This document shows positions 17,317 through 25,802 of a stretch of 64,000 nt of DNA, piece by piece. The DNA is from Nocardioides cavernae (GTDB lineage: Bacteria; Actinomycetota; Actinomycetes; Propionibacteriales; Nocardioidaceae), in the NCBI RefSeq assembly GCF_013410035.1, contig NZ_JACCBW010000002.1, forward strand, positions 806,001 to 870,000. Direction: 5' to 3'. Position 1 is the first letter of the stretch, and each line of letters begins with the position of its first letter. The position numbers and the translations under genes are program-made. The notes under the pieces were generated by a model. The model did not search any database. It was not told the origin of the DNA and was given only the letters and a program-made list of their open reading frames with translations.

Positions 17317-17825
17317 CAGGAGGTGCCCCCGGCGAGCATCCGGTCGAGCTTGGCGTAGCCCTCGTGGACGCCGGTCTCCATGCCGCTGGCGAGCATCGCG
17401 TCCCGGCCCTCGAACGAGTCGCACAGCGAGAAGGCGTGGAGACGGGTACGCCCGTCGCCGAGGTCCTCGAAGGTGAGCGTCTCCAGCGCGATCGCCTCCG
17501 GCATGCCCTCCCAGGTGAAGGTCTGGACGATCTTGTCCTCGGTGACGAGCGGGAAGGTGCCGCGGAAGGCGTACTCCTCGTCGCCGCGTGTCGAGACGTA
17601 GCGGTAGGCGCCGTTGGTGCGGCACGACCACTCGTCGATGCGGGTGGTGAGCGAGTCCGGACCGATCCACCGGGCGAACAGGTCGGGGTCGGTGTGGGCC
17701 CGCACGAGCTGGGCCGGCGTCGCGGCGAAGTCGCGCCAGATGTGGACGGCCGGCACGTGCTCGTCGGCGAGGATCGCCGCCTCGGGGTAGCGGGTGGTGG
17801 TGTCGGGGCTCTGCACGGTGGTCAT
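17316..17825 (-). CDS. SRPBCC/AHSA1-domain protein
   Basis: A 169-residue START-like (AHSA1) protein with the typical N-terminal strand VHIWRDFAATPAQLVRAHTD, then DLFARWIGP near residues 48-56 and a late E-x-L-T-F-E-D-L strand. Such proteins bind hydrophobic ligands and in actinobacteria are very often paired with an ArsR-type regulator, as here. Start and stop codons overlap with both neighbours by ATGA, giving a tight three-gene operon. The ligand is unknown; detoxification or stress response is the usual inference. Confidence 0.9.
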   Translation of the reverse strand: MTTVQSPDTTTRYPEAAILADEHVPAVHIWRDFAATPAQLVRAHTDPDLFARWIGPDSLTTRIDEWSCRTNGAYRYVSTRGDEEYAFRGTFPLVTEDKIVQTFTWEGMPEAIALETLTFEDLGDGRTRLHAFSLCDSFEGRDAMLASGMETGVHEGYAKLDRMLAGGTS

Positions 17826-18193
17826 GATGCGGTTCCTGTCTGTCGGTCGTCGGTGCTGCGGTCGGGGTCCTCGTCGTCCTGCATCCGCGCGAGCACGGTG
17901 TCGAGACGCGCGTAGCGCTCCTCGGCCCGTCGGCGGTGGCGCTCGATCCACTTCGTCATCAGGTCGAGCACCTCGGCCTCCAGGTGCACCGGGCGGCGCT
18001 GTGCCTCCCGGGTCCGGGTGACCAGCCCCGCGTCCTCGAGCACCTTGAGGTGCTTCGAGACGGCCTGGAGGCTCACGTCGTACGGCGCGGCCAGGTCGTT
18101 CACCGTGTGGTCGGCCTCGGTGAGGCGCGCCACCATGTCGCGACGGGTCGGGTCCGCGAGGGCGGAGAAGACGCGGGAGAGCTGGTCGGTCAC
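17822..18193 (-). CDS. ArsR/SmtB-family winged-helix repressor
   Basis: A 123-residue winged-helix regulator beginning VFSALADPTRRDMVARL, with the recognition helix around DVSLQAVSKHLKVLEDAGLV. The metal-binding CxC motif of arsenic or cadmium sensors is absent, placing it with the non-metal ArsR regulators found beside SRPBCC genes. It is first in the operon. Its promoter carries two palindromes sharing a CAAC-N6-GTTG core, so autorepression is likely. An AAGGTG site precedes the start. Confidence 0.93.
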   Translation of the reverse strand: MTDQLSRVFSALADPTRRDMVARLTEADHTVNDLAAPYDVSLQAVSKHLKVLEDAGLVTRTREAQRRPVHLEAEVLDLMTKWIERHRRRAEERYARLDTVLARMQDDEDPDRSTDDRQTGTAS

Positions 18194-18204
18194 GGAGCAC
18201 CTTC

Positions 18205-18222
18205 TTCAACTAATGGGTTGAA
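18205..18222 (-). promoter_or_regulatory. Operator 1 of the arsR operon
   Basis: TTCAAC-N6-GTTGAA is a 6-6-6 inverted repeat just downstream of the -10, about where transcription should start. Flanking ACCTTCT and AGAAGGT extend the symmetry with a two-base offset. It matches the second palindrome 45 bp away in core and spacing. Confidence 0.7.
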
Positions 18223-18225
18223 TAG

Positions 18226-18254
18226 AAGGTAAGCCGAGTCGACCCCTTTGTCAA
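18226..18254 (-). promoter_or_regulatory. Promoter of the arsR operon
   Basis: On the leftward strand a consensus -35 TTGACA (18249-18254) is separated by exactly 17 bases from TACCTT (18226-18231). This is the best housekeeping-type promoter in the window. Operator 2 overlaps the -35 and operator 1 lies just past the -10. Confidence 0.75.
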
Positions 18255-18267
18255 CCAACCGGTTGAC
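18250..18267 (-). promoter_or_regulatory. Operator 2 of the arsR operon
   Basis: GTCAACCAACCGGTTGAC is GTCAAC-N6-GTTGAC, the same 6-6-6 design as operator 1, and covers five of six bases of the -35. Binding here would block RNA polymerase directly. Confidence 0.7.
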
Positions 18268-18272
18268 CAAGG

Positions 18273-18761
18273 TCAGCGGGGGACGCGTACCGTCCTGGAG
18301 ACCGCCTTGCCGCACTCCGCGACACCTGTGCTGTAGGTCGGGGTGACCATGGCGTAGTAGCGGGCACCGCCGGGCACCGAGAACCGTCGCCGCCCCTGGG
18401 AGGACGCGTCCGAGGCGAGCAGCTTGTCCGACCGGCCGGGACGGTCGAGGAAGAGCTTGATGCGGGCGCGGGCGACGCACGCCCCGGCCGGCGAGCTGAC
18501 CCGGGCCTCCAGTCGCTCCTTGCCCGCCAGCCACCTCAGCGACACCGTGCGCCACACGGTCGGGCAGCCCGTCGCGGTCCCCGACGCCACCGTGGGGCAG
18601 CCGTCGATCGAGTCGTCCAGTCCGTCCCCGTCGGTGTCGACGGCTGAGAGGACGGGCGCGTCCGTCGCGCCGGACGAGGTCGCCGCGCCGGGTGCGACGA
18701 GGGCGCCCGTCGTCGACAGGACGAGGGCCAGGATGCGTCCGAGGAGGCGTGACCAGGACAT
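18273..18761 (-). CDS. Secreted protein with a calcium-binding thrombospondin type 3-like motif
   Basis: A 162-residue protein starting MSWSRLLGRILALVLSTTGA, a Sec-type signal peptide probably cleaved near residue 28 after AxA. The mature N-terminus has DTDGDGLDDSIDGCPTVASG, a thrombospondin type 3-like Ca-binding repeat with paired Cys. The rest resembles no family I recognise. The ATG at 18761 is preferred to an in-frame upstream start because it opens directly into the signal sequence. Transcription would run toward the arsR promoter just 19 bases beyond its stop. Confidence 0.7.
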   Translation of the reverse strand: MSWSRLLGRILALVLSTTGALVAPGAATSSGATDAPVLSAVDTDGDGLDDSIDGCPTVASGTATGCPTVWRTVSLRWLAGKERLEARVSSPAGACVARARIKLFLDRPGRSDKLLASDASSQGRRRFSVPGGARYYAMVTPTYSTGVAECGKAVSRTVRVPR

Positions 18762-18830
18762 CACCCGCCCCACACTAGGCACTGGACCGGCCCGGCGACA
18801 CCACCTCGGGCCCACCCCTGCCGCCCGGCC

Positions 18831-18836
18831 TAGAAT
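18831..18836 (+). promoter_or_regulatory. -10 hexamer for leaderless truA transcript
   Basis: TAGAAT ends seven bases before the GTG start, the distance at which transcription would begin on the start codon itself. No ribosome site lies between. No clear -35 is visible. Confidence 0.55.
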
Positions 18837-18843
18837 TCGTCAC

Positions 18844-19680
18844 GTGCGCCTGCGGATCGACTGTGCCTACGACGGCGCCGAGTTCTCCGGCTGGGCCGCC
18901 CAGCCGTCGCTGCGCACCGTGCAGGGCACGCTCGAGGCCGCCCTGGCGACCGCCCTGCGGTTGCCCGAGGTGCGCGTGACGGTCGCCGGGCGTACGGACG
19001 CCGGTGTCCACGCGCGCGGCCAGGTCGTCCACGTCGACGTCGATCCCGAGGTCGTCGCCGCCTCGGCCGGGCGGTCCACCGACCCGCCACTGCACGCCCT
19101 GGCCCGCCGCGTCGACGGCATCCTCCCGCCCGACCTGCGGGTGCGCCGCGTCGTCGAGGCGCCCGACGGCTTCGACGCCCGCTTCTCCGCGGTCTGGCGC
19201 CGCTACGCCTACCGCATCGCCGACGCCCAGGAGCTCGCCGACCCGCTCGTGCGCGGCCACGTCCTGACCTGGGGTCGCCCTCTCGACCTGGACGCCATGA
19301 ACCGGGCGTCCGCGCCCCTCGCCGGGCTGCAGGACTTCGCGTCCTTCTGCAAGCAGCGCGAGGGCGCGACGACCGTGCGTACGCTGCTCGACCTGCACTG
19401 GGCCCGGGACACGTCCGGCGTCGCGGTCGGCACGGTGCGGGCCGACGCGTTCTGCCACAACATGGTGCGTGCCCTCGTCGGCTGCCTCATCGCGGTCGGG
19501 GAGGGGCGTCAGCCGGTCTCCTGGCCGGCCGAGGTGATGGCCGGGCGGCGACGCGACCAGGGCGTCCGCGTGGTCCACGCCCACGGCCTCACGCTGGAGG
19601 AGGTCGGCTACCCCGACGACGACGAGCTGGCCGCGCAGGCCGAGCGAGCCCGCGCCCGACGAGAGGCGATCGATGCCTGA
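18844..19680 (+). CDS. truA: tRNA pseudouridine(38-40) synthase TruA
   Basis: A 278-residue enzyme. The catalytic Asp lies in VAGRTDAGVHARGQ near residue 50, the TruA signature, and RRYAYRI and FCHNMVRALVGCL are further conserved blocks. It converts uridines 38-40 of the anticodon arm to pseudouridine. The GTG at 18844 gives the canonical VRLRIDCAYDGAEFSGW N-terminus. It probably has a leaderless promoter. The downstream methyltransferase overlaps it by 8 bases. In many actinobacteria truA directly follows rplQ; here 3 kb of leftward genes separate them. Confidence 0.97.
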   Translation: MRLRIDCAYDGAEFSGWAAQPSLRTVQGTLEAALATALRLPEVRVTVAGRTDAGVHARGQVVHVDVDPEVVAASAGRSTDPPLHALARRVDGILPPDLRVRRVVEAPDGFDARFSAVWRRYAYRIADAQELADPLVRGHVLTWGRPLDLDAMNRASAPLAGLQDFASFCKQREGATTVRTLLDLHWARDTSGVAVGTVRADAFCHNMVRALVGCLIAVGEGRQPVSWPAEVMAGRRRDQGVRVVHAHGLTLEEVGYPDDDELAAQAERARARREAIDA

Positions 19681-20269
19681 GCACTACTTCACCGCCGACC
19701 CGACCGTCCCCTTCGAGCGGGAGGGCTTCACCGCCGAGCTGTGGGGGAGCACCCTGACCTTCGAGACGGGCTCCGGCGTCTTCAGCCGGGGCCACCTCGA
19801 CCACGCGACCGCGGTGCTGTTCAAGGAGCTCGACCCGCCGCCGCAGGGCCAGTTCCTCGACCTGGGGTGCGGCTACGGCGTGATCGGCCTGGCGATCGCC
19901 CGGGCCGTGCCCCTCGCCAACGTCACCGCCGTCGACGTCAACGAGCGCGCGATCCTGCTGGCCAACGAGAACGCCCGCGCCGCCGGCCTCGACCCGCGGT
20001 TCGTCGCGTGCACCCCCGAGCAGGTCCCCGGCAACCAGGTCTTCGACGAGATCTGGTCGAACCCGCCGATCCGCATCGGCAAGGAGGCGCTCCACGAGCT
20101 CCTGCTGACGTGGCTGCCCCGGCTCGCCCCCGGCGGCCGGATGGTCATGGTGGTCGGCAAGAACCTCGGCGGCGACTCGCTGCAGCGCTGGCTCACCGAG
20201 CAGGGGTGGCCCACCGAGCGGCTCGCGAGCAGCAAGGGCTTCCGGGTGCTGGAGACGCGGCGGGGCTGA
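19673..20269 (+). CDS. Class I SAM-dependent methyltransferase, RsmC-like small domain
   Basis: A 198-residue protein with SAM motif I FLDLGCGYGVIGLAIA near residues 62-77, acidic motif II VTAVDVNERA, and the catalytic-type NPP motif (WSNPPIRIGK) near 126. This motif is typical of base-modifying RsmC/MTS methyltransferases acting on guanine N2 in rRNA. It lacks the N-terminal pseudo-domain of full RsmC, as in the short actinobacterial forms. It overlaps truA, which suggests an RNA-modification pair. Its stop TGA abuts the stop of the leftward phosphotransferase (TGATCA). Confidence 0.9.
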   Translation: MPEHYFTADPTVPFEREGFTAELWGSTLTFETGSGVFSRGHLDHATAVLFKELDPPPQGQFLDLGCGYGVIGLAIARAVPLANVTAVDVNERAILLANENARAAGLDPRFVACTPEQVPGNQVFDEIWSNPPIRIGKEALHELLLTWLPRLAPGGRMVMVVGKNLGGDSLQRWLTEQGWPTERLASSKGFRVLETRRG

Positions 20270-21196
20270 TCACGGGCGCCCGTCGAGGAACATCCTCAGC
20301 CGGGTGCGCGTCCCGTCAGGGTCCTGGGGCAGGTGTCCGTTGACCGCCCGGCAGACCCAGCCGAGCCGCATCGCGATCGCCGCCGCGCCACGGAGGTCGT
20401 CGCGCCCGTAGGCCTCCTCGTAGGGGCGGAGGTAGGCCGCGAGATGGGGTTCGAGGTCCTCGGAGCCCTCCACGTCGTCGACCCCCCACGCGATTACGCC
20501 CTCGAGCGTCACGCTGAGGGTGAGGAAGGGGTGCGAGACGCACGCGTCACCCCAGTCGAGCACGTGGGCATGGCCCGACGGCACGAAGACCTGGCCGTCG
20601 TGGAGGTCGTCGTGCTGGATGGTCTCCCTGATGCCATGGGCCGCCAGCCGGTCGCACAGGTCCCCGACGGCAGACGCGTCCGGGAGCCGCGGGTCGACGT
20701 CGCCGAGCTCGGCGAGCAGGTCGGCGTACGCCCCGGGCAGGGTGGTCAGACGACGGTCGGGCAGCCCGAGGGCGAGCAGGGCGTCCACCTCGCCCTCGCA
20801 GGCCAGCTGGATCCGGGCGTACGCCTCCAGCGCGTCGTGCCAGCGGTCGAGGCTGCGTTCCTCGACGATGACCTCGCGCAGCCGCGGTGTCATGTCGACC
20901 ATCAGCATCCAACCCGTCCCCGGGTCGAACGCCTTGGGACGAGCCACCCGCCCGTCCGACCGCGGGGCGAGGAACGCCGTCACCGCGGCCTCGTGCCGCA
21001 TCGACTCGTCGTTGGCCTTGAACCACAGGACGGTGTGCCGCGTCGTGACCCGCATGACCGTCGACCAGTCGGTGACGTGCGTCTGCTCGATCGAGAGCAC
21101 CGGACCGGAGACGTCGTCGTCCAGCTGGTCACGGATCCAGGCGTGCGCCGCGGACACGAAGGCCGGCCCGCGCCAGCGCTGCTCCAGGTCGGACAT
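20270..21196 (-). CDS. Aminoglycoside phosphotransferase-like (APH family) kinase
   Basis: A 308-residue kinase-fold protein. The catalytic loop reads HDDLHDGQVFV near residue 205 and the metal-binding DWGD follows near 225. In the usual H-x-D-L-H-x-x-N loop the metal-binding Asn is Gln here, which may change or abolish activity. The N-lobe has a W-F-K-A-N-D stretch where the nucleotide-binding Lys is expected. An alternative ATG lies three codons upstream (21205). The substrate is unknown; family members phosphorylate small molecules such as aminoglycosides, homoserine or choline. Confidence 0.82.
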   Translation of the reverse strand: MSDLEQRWRGPAFVSAAHAWIRDQLDDDVSGPVLSIEQTHVTDWSTVMRVTTRHTVLWFKANDESMRHEAAVTAFLAPRSDGRVARPKAFDPGTGWMLMVDMTPRLREVIVEERSLDRWHDALEAYARIQLACEGEVDALLALGLPDRRLTTLPGAYADLLAELGDVDPRLPDASAVGDLCDRLAAHGIRETIQHDDLHDGQVFVPSGHAHVLDWGDACVSHPFLTLSVTLEGVIAWGVDDVEGSEDLEPHLAAYLRPYEEAYGRDDLRGAAAIAMRLGWVCRAVNGHLPQDPDGTRTRLRMFLDGRP

Positions 21197-21255
21197 GGGG
21201 TGCATTCCAGCCGGTCCCGGCTGGTGGGAGCAACGGAGATTCCGGGCGGCGGGCC

Positions 21256-22518
21256 TCAGCCGAGGCGGACGGGCAGCCGTTCGACGCCGTGCACGATGGC
21301 GAGCTCGGTGAAGCGCAGGTCGGCGGGGTCGCAGGCGAGCGACAGGCCGGGGAACCGGCGGGCCAGGGCGACGAGCGCGGTCCGCAGCTCCATGCGGGCC
21401 AGCTCGGCGCCGACGCAGCGGTGCATGCCGTGGCCGAACGCCAGGGTCCCGGCGGTCGGCTTCGTCGGGTCGAAGTGCTCGGGGTCGACGCGGTGGTCGG
21501 GGTCCCGCTCGGCACCGGTGAGGGAGACGAGCACGATGTCGCCCGGGATGACGACGTGCTCGCCGACGGCCACCTCGCGCCGCGCGATCCGCGGGAACGC
21601 CATCTGGACCGGGCAGACGAAGCGGAGCAGCTCCTCGACCACCCGGTCGACCTCGGCGGGCTCGCCGCGCTGGAGGGTCGCCCAGGACTCCGGGTGCTGC
21701 AGCAGCACCCACGTGCCGAGGGACAGCATGCTCGCGCTGGTCTCGTAGCCGCCGAGGAAGACGCCGTCGGCCAGCCCGCCCAGCTCGACGTCGTCGAACG
21801 CGTCGCCGTGGTCGGCGACCATCCGCGACATGAGCCCGTCGGGGAGGTGCGGGTCGAGCCGCTCGGCGGCGACGAGGTCGATGAGGAACTGGCGGGTGCC
21901 GGCGGCGGTGTCGAAGATGCCCGCCCCCGCGTCGCGCAGGTCGAACCGCGCGGCGCCCTGCGCGCGGAAGGCGGCGCGGTCGACGTCGGGCATCCCGAGC
22001 AGGTCGCAGATGACGCCGAACGGCACCTGGAAGCCGAACCTCTCCACGAGGTCCACCTCCGGCCCGTGGGCCTCCATGTCGTCGAGGGCGGCCTCCACGA
22101 CGCGGTCGATGTCGGACTGCAGCTCGACGAGGCGACGACGGGTGAAGTAGGGCGTGAGCACGCCGCGCAGGCGGCCGTGGTCGGGCTGGTCGGTCATGCC
22201 GAGGCCGCCGATCCGCTCGGCGGGGGCGCGGTCCTGGCGTCCGATGAGGTCGCGGACGTCGTTGCCGAACGCGTGGGAGTCGGCGAGCACGGCCCGCGCG
22301 ACGTCGTACCCCGTGACCAGCCAGACGCGCGTGCCCAGCAGGCTCGCGAAGCGGACCACCGCGCCGCGCTCGCGCGTGGCCGCCAGCCGGGGGACGGGAT
22401 CGATGCCGTCGCGCTGGAGGGGGAACCGGATGCTCGCCGGCACGCGCCGGACGTACGGCACGCGGCGCGCGGTCGACAGCGCGAGCTTGAAGGCGGTGCC
22501 ACGCAGGGAGGAGGCCAT
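21256..22518 (-). CDS. Cytochrome P450
   Basis: A 420-residue soluble bacterial P450. The haem-ligand loop FGHGMHRCVGAELARMEL places the thiolate at about Cys368. The ExxR motif is EELLR. The I-helix motif reads GGYETSAS, with Glu in place of the usual Asp before Thr. The C-helix PDHGRLR is also present. It oxidises a small organic molecule using ferredoxin-type partners, none of which are encoded nearby. The ATG at 22518 follows GGAGG-like sequence poorly; an upstream GTG is possible. It diverges from an aldo/keto reductase gene. Confidence 0.95.
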   Translation of the reverse strand: MASSLRGTAFKLALSTARRVPYVRRVPASIRFPLQRDGIDPVPRLAATRERGAVVRFASLLGTRVWLVTGYDVARAVLADSHAFGNDVRDLIGRQDRAPAERIGGLGMTDQPDHGRLRGVLTPYFTRRRLVELQSDIDRVVEAALDDMEAHGPEVDLVERFGFQVPFGVICDLLGMPDVDRAAFRAQGAARFDLRDAGAGIFDTAAGTRQFLIDLVAAERLDPHLPDGLMSRMVADHGDAFDDVELGGLADGVFLGGYETSASMLSLGTWVLLQHPESWATLQRGEPAEVDRVVEELLRFVCPVQMAFPRIARREVAVGEHVVIPGDIVLVSLTGAERDPDHRVDPEHFDPTKPTAGTLAFGHGMHRCVGAELARMELRTALVALARRFPGLSLACDPADLRFTELAIVHGVERLPVRLG

Positions 22519-22616
22519 GGGGCAAGTCAATCCCACGCGCACCACCAGCGTCGATCGGGATCAACCCCGATCCGCCCCCGAGACGCCCCGACCGGCGACC
22601 GGGCAGGATGTGGCCC

Positions 22617-23651
22617 ATGGCATACGTTGCAGCCCACGACAGGTACGACGACGCGACCGGCATGCACTACCGGTCGACCGGCCGGAGCGGGCTCAAGCTC
22701 CCGGCGCTGTCCCTCGGCCTCTGGCAGAACTTCGGCACCGACCGCCCGGAGGACGTGCAGCGGGCCATCCTGCGCCGGGCGTTCGACCGCGGCGTCACGC
22801 ACTTCGACCTGGCCAACAACTACGGACCGCCCTACGGTCGCGCCGAGGAGAACTTCGGCCGCTACCTCAAGGACGACTTCAAGCCCTACCGCGACGAGCT
22901 GATCATCTCGACGAAGGCCGGCTACGACATGTGGCCGGGGCCGTACGGACAGGGCGGCGGCTCCCGGAAGTACGTCCTCGCCTCGCTCGACCAGTCGCTG
23001 GAGCGCCTCGGCCTCGACTACGTCGACATCTTCTACAGCCACCGCTTCGACCCGGAGACGCCCGTCGAGGAGACGATGATGGCGCTGGACGCGGCCGTCC
23101 GGTCGGGTCGCGCGCTCTACGTCGGGATCTCGTCCTACTCGGCGGCGCGGACGAAGGAGGCGGCCGACATCGCCCGCGACCTCGGCACGCCGCTGCTGAT
23201 CCACCAGCCGTCCTACTCGATGCTCAACCGCTGGATCGAGGGCGGGCTGCTCGACGAGCTCGAGCAGCAGGGGATGGGGTGCATCGTCTTCACCGCGCTC
23301 GCGCAGGGCCTGCTGACCGACCGCTACCTCCGGGGCGTGCCCGACGACTCGCGTGCCGCGCGCGACGACTCGACGCTGACCGGGCTCGACGAGGAGACCC
23401 TGGGCCGCGTGCGGGCGCTCGACGAGATCGCGCAGGAGCGTGGTCAGAAGCTCGCCCAGCTGGCCCTCCAGTGGGTGCTGCGCGACGACCGCGTGACCAG
23501 CGCGGTCATCGGCGCCTCCAGCGTCGAGCAGCTCGACACCAACCTCGACGCGCTGTCCGGACCCCCGCTGTCGGGCGTCGATCGCGCCGAGATCGACCGC
23601 TACGCCGTCGAGTCCGGCATCAACCTCTGGGCGAAGCAGACCCAGGAGTGA
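22617..23651 (+). CDS. Aldo/keto reductase, YghZ (L-glyceraldehyde 3-phosphate reductase)-like
   Basis: A 344-residue TIM-barrel NADPH oxidoreductase. The catalytic tetrad is visible: Asp and Tyr in FDLANNYGPP, Lys in IISTKAGYDMWPGPYG, and His in DIFYSHRFD. The long stretch ISTKAGYDMWPGPYG and the N-terminal LPALSLGLWQNFG are strongly YghZ-like. YghZ detoxifies L-glyceraldehyde 3-phosphate and methylglyoxal. The stop overlaps the next start (GTGA), so it is coupled to the flavoprotein downstream. CAGGAT upstream could be either a ribosome site or a leaderless -10. Confidence 0.92.
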   Translation: MAYVAAHDRYDDATGMHYRSTGRSGLKLPALSLGLWQNFGTDRPEDVQRAILRRAFDRGVTHFDLANNYGPPYGRAEENFGRYLKDDFKPYRDELIISTKAGYDMWPGPYGQGGGSRKYVLASLDQSLERLGLDYVDIFYSHRFDPETPVEETMMALDAAVRSGRALYVGISSYSAARTKEAADIARDLGTPLLIHQPSYSMLNRWIEGGLLDELEQQGMGCIVFTALAQGLLTDRYLRGVPDDSRAARDDSTLTGLDEETLGRVRALDEIAQERGQKLAQLALQWVLRDDRVTSAVIGASSVEQLDTNLDALSGPPLSGVDRAEIDRYAVESGINLWAKQTQE

Positions 23652-25015
23652 GCACGCGGGTGCTCGTCGTCGGGGCGGACGCGGCGGGGATGTCCGCCGC
23701 CCACCAGGCGTTGCGGACCGCGAGGCGGACCGGTAACGACATCGCGGTGACCGTGCTCGACAAGGGCACGCACACCTCCTACAGCGCGTGCGGCATCCCC
23801 TACTGGATGGCGGGCGACGTCGCGAGCGGCGACGACCTCGTCGCCCGCACCGCCGACGAGCACCGCGAGTCGGGCATCGACCTCCGGATGGGCGTCGAGG
23901 TGGTCGGCTCCGACCTGCAGGCGCGGACGGTCACGACCGCTGACGGCGAGACAATCGGCTACGACGAGCTGGTCGTGGCCACCGGCGCGCCTGCCGTGGT
24001 GCCGGACTGGGCCCTGCAGGCGGACGGGACGGCGTACGACGGGGTGGGCGTCGTCAAGACGCTCGACGACGGTGCCGCGTGGGTGAAGCGGTTCGCCGCA
24101 GCCGACAGCGCCGCCCACGTGGTGGTCGTCGGCGCGGGCTACGTCGGTGTCGAGGTCGCGGAGGCCGCGCTCCGCCACGGGTTCGGCGTCACGGTGCTGA
24201 CCCGCACGCGGGGCATGTCGATGCTCGAGGACGAGCTGTCCGACACGGTGAACACCGGCCTGGTCGACGCCGGTGTCGAGCTCGTGCTGGGCGCCGAGGT
24301 CACGGGCCTGGAGCTCGACGGGGACCGGGTGACCGGCGTGCGCTGGGACGGTGGCAGCCGCGAGGCCGACCTCGTCGTCGTGGCCATCGGCGTCGAGCCC
24401 GCCACCGGGTTCCTCGCCGGATCCGGGATCGAGACCGCGGACAACGGCGCGCTGCGACCCGACCCCCACGGGCGGGTCGCCGACCACGTGTGGGCCGCCG
24501 GCGACTGCTGCGAGGTGCGGCGACGGGTCGACGACTCCTGGGTGTTCCGGCCCCTCGGCACCTACGCCACCAAGCAGGGGCGCGCGCTGGGCGACACCCT
24601 GGCCGGCGGCGCCCTGGCCTTCGACGGGATGGTGGACACCTCCATCACCCGCTTCGCCCACGGTGACGTGTACCTCGAGATCGCTCGCACCGGGCTGTCG
24701 CGCTCGGAGGCCCGGGAGGCGGGTCTCGACCCGGTCGACCTGCTCACCGAGGGCACGACCGCCACCGGCTACATGCCCGAGGCCGAGCCCCTGTCGGTCT
24801 GGGTGATGGCCGACCGCACGACCCGCCGCCTGCTCGGCGTGCAGGTCGTCGGCGGCCACGGCGCCGGCAAGCGCATCGACGCCGCAGCCGCCGTGCTGTG
24901 GGCCGGGGGCAGCGTCGACGACCTGGCGTGGATGGACCTCGCCTACGCACCCCCGTTCGCGACGACGTGGGAGGTGCTGCAGGTCGCGGCTCGCCGGGTC
25001 GCCGAGCGGCTCTGA
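23648..25015 (+). CDS. CoA-disulfide reductase/NADH oxidase-type FAD-dependent oxidoreductase
   Basis: A 455-residue flavoprotein beginning at a GTG that overlaps the upstream stop. It has an FAD-binding VVGADAAGMSAA motif, a single redox cysteine at about Cys48 in TSYSACGIPYW (the CoADR/Nox signature), an NAD-binding VVVGAGYVGVEVAE near 160, and the second FAD motif VWAAGDCCEV. The C-terminal dimerisation domain is present. It probably reduces a disulfide of CoA or another low-molecular-weight thiol, or O2 to water. It pairs with the aldo/keto reductase, suggesting carbonyl or redox stress. Confidence 0.9.
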   Translation: MSTRVLVVGADAAGMSAAHQALRTARRTGNDIAVTVLDKGTHTSYSACGIPYWMAGDVASGDDLVARTADEHRESGIDLRMGVEVVGSDLQARTVTTADGETIGYDELVVATGAPAVVPDWALQADGTAYDGVGVVKTLDDGAAWVKRFAAADSAAHVVVVGAGYVGVEVAEAALRHGFGVTVLTRTRGMSMLEDELSDTVNTGLVDAGVELVLGAEVTGLELDGDRVTGVRWDGGSREADLVVVAIGVEPATGFLAGSGIETADNGALRPDPHGRVADHVWAAGDCCEVRRRVDDSWVFRPLGTYATKQGRALGDTLAGGALAFDGMVDTSITRFAHGDVYLEIARTGLSRSEAREAGLDPVDLLTEGTTATGYMPEAEPLSVWVMADRTTRRLLGVQVVGGHGAGKRIDAAAAVLWAGGSVDDLAWMDLAYAPPFATTWEVLQVAARRVAERL

Positions 25016-25056
25016 GCCCCACCGAAACCGGTTGCCGTCCGCTGCAGGATGTCGGC

Positions 25057-25794
25057 ATGGAGCCGGAGATCGTCACCCTCGCCGAGCGGCCGGACCTCAT
25101 GGAGGTCTTCTGGGACATGGACACGTCCTGGCCGGAGTTCATGAAGCACGACCCGATCGGCAACTCGTACTACTCCTGCCTGGAGGAGTACTTCACCGAG
25201 TGCGTCCTGATGGCCCTCGACGACAGCGGCAGGATCGTCGCCAAGGCGTTCTCCGCGCCGTTCACGCTGCCCGAGGGGGACCTCCCCGACGCCGGGTGGG
25301 ACTTCGCCCTGCGCAGCGCGGTGCTCACCCGGGCCCGGGGTGGGAGCCCGAACGCCATCACCGCGGCGGAGATCGCCGTCGAGCCGGGCCGGCAGGGCAC
25401 CGGGCTGTCTGCCGTCATGCTCGCCGCGCTGCGCGACAACGCCGGCCGACTGGGCTACCGCGAGCTGCTCGCCCCCGTCCGTCCCAACGGCAGGACCGAT
25501 GTCCGCGAGCCCATGGAGGCGTACGCCTTCCGCACCCGCGACGACGGGCTGCCCGTCGACCCGTGGCTGCGCGTCCACGTGCGTGCCGGCGGTCGCATCG
25601 ACCGGGTCGCGCGGCGCTCGATGTGCATCCCCGGGACGCTCGAGGAGTGGCGGGAGTGGACCGGTCTGCCGTTCGACACCACCGGTCCGGTCGTCGTGCC
25701 GGGTGCGCTGGTGCCCGTCCTGTGCGACGCCGAGCACGGCACGGCGACCTACGTCGAGCCGAACGTCTGGGTGCGCCACGCCACCGGCGCCTGA
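25057..25794 (+). CDS. GNAT-like N-acetyltransferase
   Basis: A 245-residue protein. A GNAT acetyl-CoA-binding motif (AVEPGRQGTGLSAVML) lies near residues 107-122, following a beta strand (AITAAEI). The rest is unusual for GNAT, with a long C-terminal half lacking a second motif. No signal peptide is present. CAGGAT six bases upstream may be a leaderless -10 or a weak ribosome site. It ends in a perfect palindrome shared with the convergent transporter gene. Substrate unknown. Confidence 0.7.
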   Translation: MEPEIVTLAERPDLMEVFWDMDTSWPEFMKHDPIGNSYYSCLEEYFTECVLMALDDSGRIVAKAFSAPFTLPEGDLPDAGWDFALRSAVLTRARGGSPNAITAAEIAVEPGRQGTGLSAVMLAALRDNAGRLGYRELLAPVRPNGRTDVREPMEAYAFRTRDDGLPVDPWLRVHVRAGGRIDRVARRSMCIPGTLEEWREWTGLPFDTTGPVVVPGALVPVLCDAEHGTATYVEPNVWVRHATGA

Positions 25795-25802
25795 CGTCAG
25801 GC
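25789..25802. repeat. 14-bp perfect palindrome across two convergent stop codons
   Basis: GCCTGACGTCAGGC contains the stop TGA of the acetyltransferase and the reverse-strand stop of the Nramp-like gene. It is too short for a normal terminator, but no other one is visible at this junction. Confidence 0.6.

Noticed and set aside
15683..18843. Genomic island between rplQ and truA
   Set aside because: These leftward genes interrupt a common gene order, but codon usage matches the neighbours and no integrase, tRNA or direct repeats bound them.
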